Source: Nostoc sp. KVJ3 (GTDB taxonomy: Bacteria > Cyanobacteriota > Cyanobacteriia > Cyanobacteriales > Nostocaceae). Taken from it: a stretch of 64,000 nucleotides of DNA. The notes under the pieces were generated by a model that saw only the letters and a program-made list of their open reading frames with translations, did not search any database and had not been told where the DNA came from. Position numbers and translations under genes: made by a program. The stretch is taken from the NCBI RefSeq assembly GCF_026127265.1, contig NZ_WWFG01000001.1, positions 3,709,501-3,773,500 on the forward strand, given 5' to 3'. Below are positions 35,455 through 44,132 of this stretch, piece after piece (position 1 is the stretch's first letter; every line of letters starts with the position of its first letter).

Positions 35455-36227
35455 TTACCCAAAATTAGTGCTACCACCGACTTGAGTTGCCCCTTCAGAT
35501 GCAGGTGGGTGATAAGTCATAGATTGTAACCCCAAACGACCAGGGCCAATAAAGCGGTTGAGAGTGAATGAAATGCCCCAAGCATTACCCCAATTGCTCC
35601 GAAGATACCGCCACTGGATTGTAGGGCCGTCACTGTTTCCATCTTGACCGATGAATCTTTCCATAACCATGCTCCTGGTTCTACATCTAGCACTTCTCCA
35701 GGAGCAAGGTACTTTTCAAAAACATTACCGTAACCGTGGATTAAAAGCAGCCCTCCTTGTTGCTGACCGATAAAGCGGTCAATAAATAAACCACCATTGC
35801 GACTAAAAAAGAGGTTTGCCAACCCTCGCTGGAAAAAGAAACTGTACTCAATATTACTGGTAGCTAGTAAGAACTGATGTTCGCGGACATCAACGGTCTG
35901 TCCACGCTCCAATCGTAGTACTACAATCTGTCCAGGTGCCTCGCGGGAGAAAGCGATATTTCCTGGGCCATGTGCTTCACTGATAAAAATTTGCAGTCCA
36001 GCAAAAAAACGTTTGGCTGCCCCTTTCAAGCCTTTGACACCAAGGCGAACATTAGGGTGCTTCCATAGAAGAATATGATGTTCAAAGTAAATTGATTGCT
36101 GTTGCCCTAGATGGACATCTACTACAGGTACTACTTCTCCTTCGACTCTTAAAGTTAAGTCACCTGAATGAAAAGTTTCCTGCGGATTTCTCAATTCAGG
36201 GGTCGGTTCGCTACTGAAATCTGACAT
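35455..36227 (-). pseudogene. AIM24 family protein gene with a C-terminal frameshift
   Basis: AIM24 proteins are beta-sandwich proteins of unclear function, named after a yeast mitochondrial factor. The frame from the ATG at 36227 reads through the family (ISEAHGPGNIAFSREAPGQI; IHGYGNVFEKYLAPGEVLDV; EPGAWLWKDSSVKMET) to GGIFGAIGVMLGA. It then runs into an unrelated tail and stops at 35517. The expected end, SFTLNRFIGPGRLGLQSMTY then HPPASEG, is present in the -1 frame to a stop at 35455. One base has been lost near 35571-35580, in a G4/T3 run. A sequencing error would look the same. Confidence 0.8.
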
Positions 36228-36589
36228 AGTGTTATGTGTTAGATAGTTTTTGGATAAATCACTTGGCTTGCCTACAGAAATGTCATTAATAGGATTGCTA
36301 CAGGCACTACTGAACTTGTTACCTAAAGGGTATTGATGGTTACAATAAGGGCAGAGATGTGTCGTTACTGGTATACTAACTTACAATTATCGAATTATTC
36401 TTAGGGAAGTATCCCAATTTTGCAAGTTTACCAAAATGACAGCTTATAGCGTTTCCTAATCATACAAGGTACATCATAGTCCCCTCATCGCTTTCGAGGA
36501 GGGGTTGGGGGTGGGATTCTTGTACCTCACAAGGGCTGAGAACCGCTATATATCTTTACACATTTGGGATGCTCCCATTTTTGGAGGTT

Positions 36590-36715
36590 TAAGTGCGTAT
36601 GCAAAAATATTTATGTCATTGCGAGCGGAATGAAATGTAGCGTACCCCTTCTCAAAAGCCAGCTACGCTCCATTCGCAATGACAAATGTATATTTAATTT
36701 TGCATTACTACTTAA
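36590..36715. repeat. MITE-like element, family A (inverted, short interior)
   Basis: Opposite orientation to the other copies: begins TAAGTGCGTATGCAAAAATA and ends TAATTTTGCATTACTACTTA. The interior is only about 50 bp. The conserved ends with a variable middle show which part defines the family. The remaining 36228-36854 spacer has no gene; a 'cccctcatcgctttcgaggagggg' palindrome lies near 36482. Confidence 0.8.
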
Positions 36716-36854
36716 GCATAATTACAGTTGAATATTTGGAGATATCTATCTACAAAATAGTATAGACACTCGCTAAGAAAAATCACTCGACTATTCCGTA
36801 AACAAACCTCTTAGACTAGTAGCTATTACAGATACTAAAAATTTTAGCCTTCTT

Positions 36855-37277
36855 ATGAAACATCTCTTAATCGGTAGTTTATCAACTCTAATTTTTGCAG
36901 CAGGAGCTTATGTCTTACCAGCCCCTTCAATGGCACAGTTTGCAAATGTCAAACAGCATTTGAATTCTCTAACTACAAGCCGTGTAGTTTTTGCTAGAGG
37001 AAAAAGTAGTACTAACATTCAAAATGCCGAAAACACCATCTATATATTAAAAGCTAAAGCTGGACAAACATTAACTTTTAAAGTTAATAGTCTAGGCGCT
37101 CGTGCTAGTGTTACTCTTTATGGTGTTAATGGTAAACCTTTAAGTCCAGTTTTCGCAGGTGCTGATGGTGAAGGTAAGAGTTTTCGGCTGCGTCTTCCTA
37201 ACACAGGTGATTACTATATTGTAGGCGGTTCTGGGCCGACCCATCATTTATACAATTTCACAATTTCTATTAAATAA
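36855..37277 (+). CDS. Secreted protein with PPC-like beta domain
   Basis: A 140-residue protein. The signal peptide is residues 1-27 (MKHLLIGSLSTLIFAAGAYV to MAQ). The mature part reads like a bacterial pre-peptidase C-terminal (PPC) domain: YILKAKAGQTLTFKVNSLGA, RASVTLYGVNGKPLSPV and FRLRLPNTGDYYIVGGSG, ending in YNFTISIK. PPC-type domains are all-beta and usually help secretion or binding. Here it is alone, without a peptidase. It is followed by a clear terminator. The domain match is by pattern only. Confidence 0.8.
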   Translation: MKHLLIGSLSTLIFAAGAYVLPAPSMAQFANVKQHLNSLTTSRVVFARGKSSTNIQNAENTIYILKAKAGQTLTFKVNSLGARASVTLYGVNGKPLSPVFAGADGEGKSFRLRLPNTGDYYIVGGSGPTHHLYNFTISIK

Positions 37278-37299
37278 GACCAACATCAATTCTAATATC

Positions 37300-37340
37300 A
37301 AGCCCTACCTAGAAAGCATCTAAGTAGGGCTTTTATTTTT
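37300..37340 (+). terminator. Rho-independent terminator
   Basis: AAGCCCTAC pairs with GTAGGGCTT around a 14-base loop, followed by TTATTTTT. It lies 25 bases after the stop of the secreted PPC-like gene. Confidence 0.85.
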
Positions 37341-37392
37341 AGTGTTAGAGTCAATATCCAATCATGTGTTAAGCGCGATCGCAATGGAGAAT

Positions 37393-37659
37393 TTATCCGA
37401 TTGTTAAAGCTGGTTCTTCACAGAAGTTAAACAGGGCTGACTCAGTTTCTGATTCATCTTCAAATACAGCAGAAATGTACCATTCACAGGGCGAATTATT
37501 CGTATATTCAGCCCAAGCAATGGTTGCTGTTTCACCCGATGGAATCCCTGAATCACTCAAGGTAAATGAAGCCCACTCTTCATCATCTACGGATACCCAC
37601 AACTCTGTAATTGCCAGTTCGCTCTCATTGGTAACGGTAAAAGTAAATTGGTCTGACAT
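37393..37659 (-). CDS. Small acidic beta-rich protein, hypothetical
   Basis: An 88-residue, very acidic protein (many Glu/Asp). It begins MSDQFTFTVTNESELAITEL and carries two Cys (SPCEWYI, FNFCEEP). Alternating hydrophobic/polar residues suggest a single beta-sandwich domain like bacterial Ig-type modules. AAAAGGG sits six bases before the ATG, supporting this start. No signal peptide is seen. I do not recognise the family. It is transcribed leftward and faces the terminator of the preceding gene. Confidence 0.7.
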   Translation of the reverse strand: MSDQFTFTVTNESELAITELWVSVDDEEWASFTLSDSGIPSGETATIAWAEYTNNSPCEWYISAVFEDESETESALFNFCEEPALTIG

Positions 37660-37797
37660 AAATACCCTTTTAGTGATAAATACATTGCAGATTGTCAGTC
37701 ACCAATCGTACAAGCATTTTTCCCACCATGACTACAGTAAAATCACCAAGTCGGAAATTTTTTTTATGAATATTTATAAATACTGGAGTTTAGACTA

Positions 37798-38500
37798 AGA
37801 GGGTGCTTGAAAAGTCTAATTTATTACTAACCCTGGTGACTAGAAGTCGTATGCCAGTTGCTCATGGGGAAACCCCCAAGGCTTGGCTATACAGACAAAA
37901 CCCAACGATCTGGGTTAAAAACTCTTGATTTTCTCTGAGTCGCAGAGGGAAAGACTTAAAGTTTAGTTAAAGTCAGGTTGGTTAAGGCAAGAGACGCGAT
38001 AAAGGGTGCATCCCAGTTTTTATTTTACAGCGAGAGAATAACTGTCATTGCGATCGCGTAGCGTCTCGTAGAGAGGAGGAAAGACGAACGCAAACAGCGT
38101 GTCGCAGACAAGCAATCGCATAGACTCGCTCTTAGGAATGAAGATTTTGCGGTTGTTTCGCTTCACTTCGTTTCGCTCGCAATGACATGCAAAAAAGTGG
38201 GATGCTCCCCGCGATAAATTGCCGTCAGTCCTTCGTCCTGACGGCAATTTATCGCGGATTTGGGATCTATTATTTTCATCAAATAACCTTAACCGAACCG
38301 TATTGAGTCAGGGAAAGGTGCATAGAATTCACTTTGAGGTAATTTTACTAATATTTAATTAGAGAAATCGCCATAACTTCAACATATTTTCATTAAAAAT
38401 ATTTTTTAGCGCTCAAAGATTAAAAATTATAAGAAGTACTTACTTACATATTTGACATCAGCGTATATAGCTTCAATAATGTTCTTAAGTAAGAATTAGT
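37798..38500. repeat. Repeat-filled spacer with a 20-bp perfect hairpin
   Basis: Near 37800 there is a one-ended scrap of family E (GGGTGCTTGAAAAGTC). Several 'gcgtagcgtctcgtagag' / 'cattgcgatcgc' repeats follow at 38040-38185. At 38209-38257, CCGCGATAAATTGCCGTCAG and its exact complement enclose a nine-base loop. No coding gene is supported in this stretch. Confidence 0.65.
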
Positions 38501-38550
38501 ACTTGTATAGGACTCTTGTTTGATTTTTGCCAAATATACTGAGAGCTAAA

Positions 38551-38642
38551 CAGGGCTTACGCAAAAAATAGCCCAAACCTTGAGTTTCCGGTAGGGGCAA
38601 TTCATGAATTGCCCCTACCAGATGTGGTTTTGCGTAAGTCAT
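38551..38642. repeat. MITE-like element, family B (complete copy)
   Basis: The ends CAGGGCTTACGCAAAAA and TTTTGCGTAAGTCAT enclose the perfect central palindrome GTAGGGGCAATT/AATTGCCCCTAC. It lies about 90 bases before a small membrane-protein gene. Confidence 0.8.
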
Positions 38643-38734
38643 ACTAAAATCTGATCTCAACCAGTTCTCAGTCAGCTTGACTTTTAGCAATCAAATGGGA
38701 TTGCTATATAAACTGATATTAATAGGGTTGCATT

Positions 38735-39028
38735 ATGCGTTTATCTAATTCAAAAACTAGCAAAAAAAATAATAAAACAGTAACAGTTTTTTGGACTCAG
38801 ACTAACATTTTATTGATTACTGGATATTTAATCATTCTACCAATTTGTACATTAATAGTTTTATCTTTATTATTGCCTTTATTAACTGCTAGCTTATTAG
38901 CTTCCCTTGGAACTTCGTACCACTCTACATCGATTCCTTGGATAGATGATGCATCTGAATGCGAACATACTGGCAGAAGTTGGAGCGATCGCAAGTGTTG
39001 GGATAAAGAACACAATCCCATGTTCTGA
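38735..39028 (+). CDS. Small membrane protein, hypothetical
   Basis: A 97-residue frame with an ATG start. A basic, Ser/Asn/Lys-rich N-terminus is followed by one long hydrophobic region (about 24-60, NILLITGYLIILPICTLIVL onward), probably one or two helices. A polar tail carries two Cys (SECEHTGRSWSDRKCWDKEH). No family is recognised. Composition is plausible for a real protein, but there is no strong ribosome site. The tail's Cys and His residues could bind a metal or form a disulfide. Confidence 0.5.
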   Translation: MRLSNSKTSKKNNKTVTVFWTQTNILLITGYLIILPICTLIVLSLLLPLLTASLLASLGTSYHSTSIPWIDDASECEHTGRSWSDRKCWDKEHNPMF

Positions 39029-39196
39029 ATAGATTTTGACAGGATATCAAGCAGCTACTTTGTTTTCATACACATCCCTTAGTGCTTAATTTGTAAGATA
39101 GACATACATTTACGCTCTCAGAGTGAGATATTGACTGAGTATGTTTTATACCTAGTATTGGCGCTCAAACGCTGAAGTAGGACAATTGAGCATTCG

Positions 39197-40480
39197 GTGA
39201 GTATTTTTAAGGGAGTGAAGGCTGAAAGTATTGGTATTGTTCCTGTGCAACTGATTTTATTTACGGCAGGTTTATTATTTTGGTCGAGCCTATCTTCGCT
39301 CTTACCAACTCTACCGCTTTACATCAATGATGTGGGTGCAAGCAAGCAAGAAATTGGGATTGTTATGGGCAGTTTTGCCATTGGCTTATTGCTATCTCGC
39401 CCGACACTGGGACGGTTAGCGGATAAACGTGGTCGAAAAATTGTCTTGTTGGTTGGTACGATAGTAGCCGCGATCGCACCCTTTGGTTACTTGGCAACCC
39501 AATCAATTGAATTATTAATCATGGTGCGGATTTTTCACGGCATTAGCGTTGCGGCTTTTACCACTGGCTACAGCGCCTTAGTCGCAGATTTAGCTCCCGC
39601 AGAAACTCGTGGTGAAATCATCGGTTACATGACTCTAGCAACTCCCCTTGGTTTAGCAATTGGCCCTGCCTTGGGTGGGTATTTGGAAGCTACAAGTGGT
39701 TACGGGATATTATTTCTGTTATCCGCCGAATTGGGTTTTGTCGCTCTCTTGGGGATTATCCAAGTCACGAATCCCCCAGTGCAGACACAGGAACAAACTC
39801 AGGGAGACGATGTCTACGACGGGCTACGCCTACGCAATTTTTGGCAAATTTTGAGCAGTCCACAGGTGAAAGTTCCAACTATAGTTATGTTGCTAGTTGG
39901 GATGTCTATCGGTGCTGTACATACCTTTGTGTCGTTATTCCTCAAATCCAGTCAAGTGGACTTCAATGGCGGACTGTTTTTTACGGCGGCGGCAATTTCT
40001 AGTTTTACTATCAGAGTCTTTGCTGGTAAGGCAAGCGATCGCTTTGGTCGTGGTTTGTTTATCACTTTTGGTATTTTTTGCTACGTTTTAGCCTTAATAC
40101 TGCTGTGGCAAGCTGACAGGGCGATAGTTTTCTTGCTGGCTGCGATCGCTGAAGGTGCTGGTGGTGGTACACTAATCTCGATGATGATTACAATGATGGC
40201 AGACCGCTCGCAGCCGCAAGAACGGGGGCAAGTTTTTGCTATATGTGTAGCTGGACTTGACCTGGGAATTGCGATCGCTGCTCCTCTTCTGGGTATCATT
40301 GCCGAACAGGTAGGCTACCGCAATATGTTTGGCTACGGTGCTGCAATGACTTCCCTAGCACTTGTCATCTTCCTCACCCAGTCGAGCAAAGACCTGTTCA
40401 ACTCTCTGCGCTTTGCACTAGGTCTAGCTCCAGATGCTTATGCCTTGAAAAACTTAAAAGTTAGGAGTGAAGAACTTTAA
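39197..40480 (+). CDS. MFS transporter with an in-frame repeat insertion
   Basis: A 427-residue permease with a GTG start and twelve membrane helices. Motif A reads GRLADKRGRKIVLLVG (about 73-88), and motif C-like GYMTLATPLGLAIGPALGGY follows in helix 5. It is a drug-exporter-type (DHA1-like) MFS; substrate unknown. In the central cytoplasmic loop (about residues 205-213) the sequence DVYDGLRLR is encoded by the 27-bp dispersed repeat at 39809-39835. It is a graft of repeat DNA into a loop that tolerates it. tRNA-Arg follows on the opposite strand. Confidence 0.9.
   Translation: MSIFKGVKAESIGIVPVQLILFTAGLLFWSSLSSLLPTLPLYINDVGASKQEIGIVMGSFAIGLLLSRPTLGRLADKRGRKIVLLVGTIVAAIAPFGYLATQSIELLIMVRIFHGISVAAFTTGYSALVADLAPAETRGEIIGYMTLATPLGLAIGPALGGYLEATSGYGILFLLSAELGFVALLGIIQVTNPPVQTQEQTQGDDVYDGLRLRNFWQILSSPQVKVPTIVMLLVGMSIGAVHTFVSLFLKSSQVDFNGGLFFTAAAISSFTIRVFAGKASDRFGRGLFITFGIFCYVLALILLWQADRAIVFLLAAIAEGAGGGTLISMMITMMADRSQPQERGQVFAICVAGLDLGIAIAAPLLGIIAEQVGYRNMFGYGAAMTSLALVIFLTQSSKDLFNSLRFALGLAPDAYALKNLKVRSEEL
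39809..39835. repeat. 27-bp palindromic repeat inside coding sequence
   Basis: GATGTCTACGACGGGCTACG followed by CCTACGC. Nearly identical copies lie at 20415-20441 (in the Uma2 relic) and, on the minus strand, at 63907-63932 (in the aspartoacylase gene). At 27 bp it adds nine codons and keeps frame. Confidence 0.8.
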
Positions 40481-40518
40481 CTCATCACTCCTAACTTTCA
40501 ACTCTCAACTTTAAAATA

Positions 40519-40592
40519 CGGGCGAGGAGGGATTCGAACCCCCGACACCGTGGTCCGTAGCCACGTGCTCTAGTCCACTGAGCTACACGCCC
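40519..40592 (-). tRNA. tRNA-Arg (anticodon ACG)
   Basis: A complete cloverleaf on the minus strand: acceptor GGGCGTG/CTCGCCC (one T-T mismatch), D arm GCTC...GAGC, anticodon stem CGTGG/CCACG with loop CTACGGA (anticodon ACG, read as ICG) and T arm GGGGGTTCGAATCCCTC. CCA is not encoded. Confidence 0.95.
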
Positions 40593-40626
40593 TCACCGAT
40601 AATCTATATTAACACGTTCTAACTAA

Positions 40627-41133
40627 ATGACGCAAGATAATTTTCCATCTAATTTTGTCAGCTTAACCCATCTAGATCGCCACGGACAGGCACAGATGGT
40701 AGATGTGTCTGATAAAGCACCCACTATCCGCCAAGCAGTAGCTGCGGCTAATGTCCGAATGCTGCCAACAACCTTCGCTGCAATTCAAGCCGGCAATGTT
40801 CCAAAAGGCGACGTATTAGCGACTGCAAGATTGGCTGGGATTATGGCAGCCAAGCAAACAGCCGCTTTAATTCCTCTGTGTCATACGTTGCCTTTGCAAA
40901 AAATCGCGGTCGAAATTATACCCGATCCACAACTACCTGGTTATCAAATTCAAGCCACAGTTAAAACCAAAGCTGAAACTGGTGTAGAGATGGAAGCTTT
41001 AACTGCTGTTTCTGTGGCTGCCCTGACTTTATACGATATGGCGAAAGCTTTAGAGAAGTCGATTCAAATTGAATCAATTCGTTTAATCAGCAAGAGTGGC
41101 GGGAAATCAGGAGATTATTCTTTGTCAGAGTAG
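40627..41133 (+). CDS. moaC: Cyclic pyranopterin monophosphate synthase
   Basis: The second enzyme of molybdenum-cofactor synthesis, acting after MoaA. The 168-residue length is normal. Signatures: GLAGIMAAKQTAALIPLCHT-type block (here ARLAGIMAAKQTAALIPLCH near 77-96), the catalytic region with KAETGVEMEALTAVSVAALT, and DMAKALEKSIQIESIRLI ... KSGGKSGDY. No other moa gene is adjacent. FdhD, another molybdoenzyme accessory, is at 48433 but separately transcribed. The ATG start is well supported by the MoaC N-terminus, SLTHLDRHGQAQMVDVSDK. Confidence 0.97.
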   Translation: MTQDNFPSNFVSLTHLDRHGQAQMVDVSDKAPTIRQAVAAANVRMLPTTFAAIQAGNVPKGDVLATARLAGIMAAKQTAALIPLCHTLPLQKIAVEIIPDPQLPGYQIQATVKTKAETGVEMEALTAVSVAALTLYDMAKALEKSIQIESIRLISKSGGKSGDYSLSE

Positions 41134-41696
41134 TAAGCTATATTATCTCACCGAACAAGGCATTAGATTCCCCTAGCCCTTTCAAGGTGGATAAGAATTT
41201 TGCTTAAAAAATCCCTTTATTCTCTCTTGTCTCTGTGTCGCGCCAGTTGCTACAAGTCTCTTAACCCGTCCAACGCACTGGCAACTCTATTGCCTCTGCG
41301 GTTAAATAAGTTACTTTTGAACCGCAGAGGCGCAGAGAACACGGAGAGAAAAAAGAAATTTTTCGAGTCACCTTGAAAGGGCTACTCTAACCCCCTTAAA
41401 AAGTGGGGAACCCTGAAAGTCCACTTTTTAAGGGGGTTGGGGGATCTATTGTGCGTAAATCCTAAAGAAATAAGAATGGGATTTTCTGACTGGGCTGACT
41501 ATTCACACTATTGACATAACTTTGCAATACCTCTGTCATTTATATAGGTTTTACTAAACCTTACATCAATGTCAACATAAGTAATTTTCATGAATGAAAC
41601 CGAAATAGCTGGCTCAGTTATGTTGGTACAGCTCATACAGACAGAGTCTCATTCATTTTTCATCTTGTCGAAATATGCCTTTATGAGGAGTGATAA
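41134..41696. other. Spacer with inverted repeats before the Ni/Co permease
   Basis: At 41225-41345 lies an inverted relative of the 11730-11810 repeat, plus 'gaaccgcagaggcgcagaga' itself. At 41391-41436, CCCCCTTAAAAAGTGG and its perfect complement form a 16-bp hairpin. Between 41590 and 41660 an 8-bp inverted pair (ATGAATGA/TCATTCAT) brackets about 55 bases ahead of the permease; its meaning is unknown. No cobalamin-riboswitch B12 box was found. Confidence 0.5.
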
Positions 41697-42785
41697 ATGC
41701 TATCCAGATTTTCGCGTGTTTTCAACGATAGTTCCAGAAACGTTAGACGTAAAGTTATCAACATTTATGCGTTCCTGATTAGCGTGAATATTTTGATCTG
41801 GGTAGTTGCCCTAATTGCATTCCACAGCTATCCTCTTCTGCTTGGGACTGCCGTATTAGCTTATAGCTTTGGTTTACGTCATGCTGTCGATGCCGATCAC
41901 ATCGCTGCGATCGACAATGTTACCCGTAAATTGATGCAGGAGAACAAACGACCTGTTTCTGTTGGATTCTTCTTCTCTCTAGGTCATTCCACCGTTGTAA
42001 TTGCTGCCTCTGTTGCGATCGCTTTAACTACTGCAACTATCCATAACAACTTTCCCAATTTAGAAAAGATTGGAGGGCTAATTAGCAGTACCGTTTCTGC
42101 ACTTTTCCTACTAGCAATTGCAGCAATCAATATGGTGGTGCTGTGGGATGTTTATAAGACCTTCCAAACCGTCAAGCGAGGAGGAATCTACGACGAGCAA
42201 TCCTTAGATGAATTTCTAAACCAACGTGGGCTACTCGGTCGCATTTTTCGTCCTTTGTTTCGGTTGATAGATAGTAGCTGGCAAATGTTTCCTTTAGGTT
42301 TCCTTTTTGGTTTAGGCTTCGACACAGCGACAGAGGTCGCACTGCTGGGGATTTCTGCGAATCAAGCAGCTAAAGGTCTGCCTATCTGGTCGATCCTATT
42401 GTTTCCAGCTTTGTTCACCGCAGGGATGTCTCTGATTGACACCACTGACGGTATTTTAATGCTTGGTGCTTATGGCTGGGCTTACGTCAAACCAATCCGC
42501 AAGCTTTACTACAACATGACCATCACCCTTGTTTCTGTACTAGTTGCTGTGGTCATTGGTGGAATTGAAGCTCTGAATATTATTGGCGATCAGTTACAAC
42601 TGAAAAGTCCGTTTTGGGATTTCATTAGTAAACTAGGTGATAATTTTGGCACAATTGGTTACTTAATCATTGCCATTTTTATATTCAGTTGGTTACTTTC
42701 GACCATCATCTACAAAGTCAATAAGTATGATGATTTAGAAGTCACTAGTGGTACAACTACTAAACAGGGGAGAAATAGGCATTGA
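41697..42785 (+). CDS. Nickel/cobalt permease (NiCoT, HoxN/NixA family)
   Basis: A 362-residue inner-membrane permease with about eight helices. The family signature RHAVDADHIAAIDNVTRKLM (HAxDADHI, about 62-81) in helix 2 is the metal-binding motif. Supporting motifs are FFFSLGHSTVV (near 96-106), LGFDTATEVALLG (near 204-216) and GMSLIDTTDGILMLGAYGWA. Such permeases import Ni2+ for hydrogenase and urease or Co2+ for B12; the sequence alone does not decide between them. GAGGAG six bases before the ATG is a strong ribosome site. Transcribed alone. Confidence 0.95.
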   Translation: MLSRFSRVFNDSSRNVRRKVINIYAFLISVNILIWVVALIAFHSYPLLLGTAVLAYSFGLRHAVDADHIAAIDNVTRKLMQENKRPVSVGFFFSLGHSTVVIAASVAIALTTATIHNNFPNLEKIGGLISSTVSALFLLAIAAINMVVLWDVYKTFQTVKRGGIYDEQSLDEFLNQRGLLGRIFRPLFRLIDSSWQMFPLGFLFGLGFDTATEVALLGISANQAAKGLPIWSILLFPALFTAGMSLIDTTDGILMLGAYGWAYVKPIRKLYYNMTITLVSVLVAVVIGGIEALNIIGDQLQLKSPFWDFISKLGDNFGTIGYLIIAIFIFSWLLSTIIYKVNKYDDLEVTSGTTTKQGRNRH

Positions 42786-42799
42786 GGCTAGATGCGCGA

Positions 42800-42877
42800 C
42801 ATCAATGCCCCAAAAACCTTAGAATGAATAGGGTGTCTTTAAATCTGTAACAAATATTTATGCTTCCTCGTTGGTCT
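42800..42877. repeat. Left copy of an imperfect direct repeat flanking a Uma2 gene
   Basis: Shares about 65 of 75 bases with 43698-43771, including AACCTTAGAAT, AATAGGGTGT and CTGTAACAAATATTTATGC. The shared part covers the promoter-proximal leader and first codons (ATGC.TCCTCGTTGG) of the 2TM gene that begins at 43756, so this copy is a duplicated, truncated 5' end of that gene. Confidence 0.75.
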
Positions 42878-42899
42878 CCCTCATCTCCCTGATCTCCAC

Positions 42900-43613
42900 T
42901 CACGGGAGATTGTCAGGATCAATGCCGAGATTACGCAAATATGCTGCCAACTGTTCAGCGCGTTGACGTTCCTGTTCGGCGCGTTGACGTTCCTGTTCAG
43001 CACGTTGACGTTCTTGTTCTACCAATAACTCAGCCTGTTCTGCCCGTTGATTGAGTTCTAGGGAATTTAAAAATCTTTGTCCATCTGGACGGTAAATTAC
43101 TAACTCCCCTTGCCCCGTCTGAAATTTAACTCCTAAGCGGGGGCTTGTCCAACCATCCATTTGCCATAGCTTATTCAAATGGTTATTTTGCCGCAACCAG
43201 CCATCTAGTTGAAAGCTTTCAGGATCGTATAAATAGTATTCTTCAACCCCGTAAGTATCGTAAAACTCCAGCTTCCGCTCCATTTCCTTGGTATCATTAC
43301 TATAAGAAAGAATTTCAAAGACTACTTGCGGTGGAATATTATCTTCTTGCCACTGACGATAAGAACGACGTTTTCCCTTTGATCTACCGAAAACAACCAT
43401 GACATCAGGTGCAGTTGGTGCAATTAGCCGAGAACGGACGGGATACCAAAGTAAATCTCCCGCAATCAAAACATTCTCATTATTAGCAAGCAGAATCTCT
43501 AAATTCTCCTTAATCAGGACAATCCAACGATATTGTTCTGTATTGTCTGCCATTGGTTTGCCGTCACTATCTGGATAGAGGAGATCGGGGTCTATTTGCT
43601 CAAAGATCGTCAT
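42900..43613 (-). CDS. Uma2 family (DUF820) protein with 21-bp tandem repeats
   Basis: A 237-residue protein from the ATG at 43613, chosen over an open TTG at 43649. Core: LIAPTAPDVMVVFGRSKGKR (Asp of the PD-D/ExK-like site), IPPQVVFEILSYSNDTKEME (acidic E) and KLEFYDTYGVEEYYLYDPES, the YxxxGV-x-EYW-type Uma2 signature. The C-terminal coiled coil has three direct units of EQERQRA, encoded by three 21-bp DNA repeats (about 42957-43020), then LAAYLRNLGIDPDNLP, the same ending as the 20484 paralog. The gene lies between two copies of a 75-bp direct repeat, so it appears inserted. Confidence 0.88.
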   Translation of the reverse strand: MTIFEQIDPDLLYPDSDGKPMADNTEQYRWIVLIKENLEILLANNENVLIAGDLLWYPVRSRLIAPTAPDVMVVFGRSKGKRRSYRQWQEDNIPPQVVFEILSYSNDTKEMERKLEFYDTYGVEEYYLYDPESFQLDGWLRQNNHLNKLWQMDGWTSPRLGVKFQTGQGELVIYRPDGQRFLNSLELNQRAEQAELLVEQERQRAEQERQRAEQERQRAEQLAAYLRNLGIDPDNLP

Positions 43614-43697
43614 CTGATTTAACCCAGTGGCTCTTGACTTACAATTCAATTATGACTGGCAATTCAATTATGACTGGTTGTAAGGGTCTAATAGCAA

Positions 43698-43771
43698 GCA
43701 TTGCCACAAAAACCTTAGAATAAATAGGGTGTATTGAAATCTGTAACAAATATTTATGCCTCCTCGTTGGC
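43698..43771. repeat. Right copy of the direct repeat (leader of the 2TM gene)
   Basis: It matches 42800-42877 and contains the start region of the 2TM gene at 43756. The distance between copies is about 898 bp, spanning the Uma2 gene and a short 'tatgactggcaattcaat' duplication near 43650. Confidence 0.75.
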
Positions 43772-44013
43772 CCCGCAAACCCGATCGCAAAGACCCTGAT
43801 TATCGTAAGATCGATGACCGGATGAATTTTGCCACCCATGTAGCGATCGCTGCTACGATTAATTCTGGCTTGTGGTTTTTCCACATTTTGAAAGACACTA
43901 CCTGGGAGTGGCTGCCTTTGCTGACTTTAAGTTGGACAGGAATAGTGTTAGCGCATCTGATTTATATTAGTGCGATCGCTAACTACACCGAAACTCCAAC
44001 CAAATCCACCTGA
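43756..44013 (+). CDS. 2TM domain protein, hypothetical
   Basis: An 85-residue protein. A basic N-terminus (PPRWPRKPDRKDPDYRKIDD) leads into RMNFATHVAIAATINSGLWF and a second hydrophobic stretch WLPLLTLSWTGIVLAHLIYI, giving two membrane helices. This layout is that of the '2TM domain' family of small cyanobacterial proteins. Its leader and first ten bases of coding sequence are duplicated about 900 bp upstream. Function is unknown. Confidence 0.8.
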   Translation: MPPRWPRKPDRKDPDYRKIDDRMNFATHVAIAATINSGLWFFHILKDTTWEWLPLLTLSWTGIVLAHLIYISAIANYTETPTKST

Positions 44014-44132
44014 AGACGGACTGCTGATGCTGGGGCGATTGTAACCTGTGGTAGTGGAATCAGCCTTTTAATTGAGTGATAATGTAAAAAAGCCTGAGAT
44101 TTCGCGCTCTTTCTTAATTTAGGGTTATTTTT

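Noticed and set aside
41500..41696. Possible cobalamin or nickel riboswitch ahead of the permease
   Set aside because: No B12 box (GCCACTG) and no multi-stem fold could be found by eye; only an 8-bp inverted pair is present.
41590..41778. A 62-codon plus-strand frame before the Ni/Co permease
   Set aside because: It overlaps the permease start in another frame. The permease has the strong GAGGAG ribosome site.
42954..43020. The EQERQRA tandem repeats as a sign of assembly error
   Set aside because: Such 21-bp coiled-coil repeats are common at the C-terminus of cyanobacterial Uma2 proteins and the units differ slightly.
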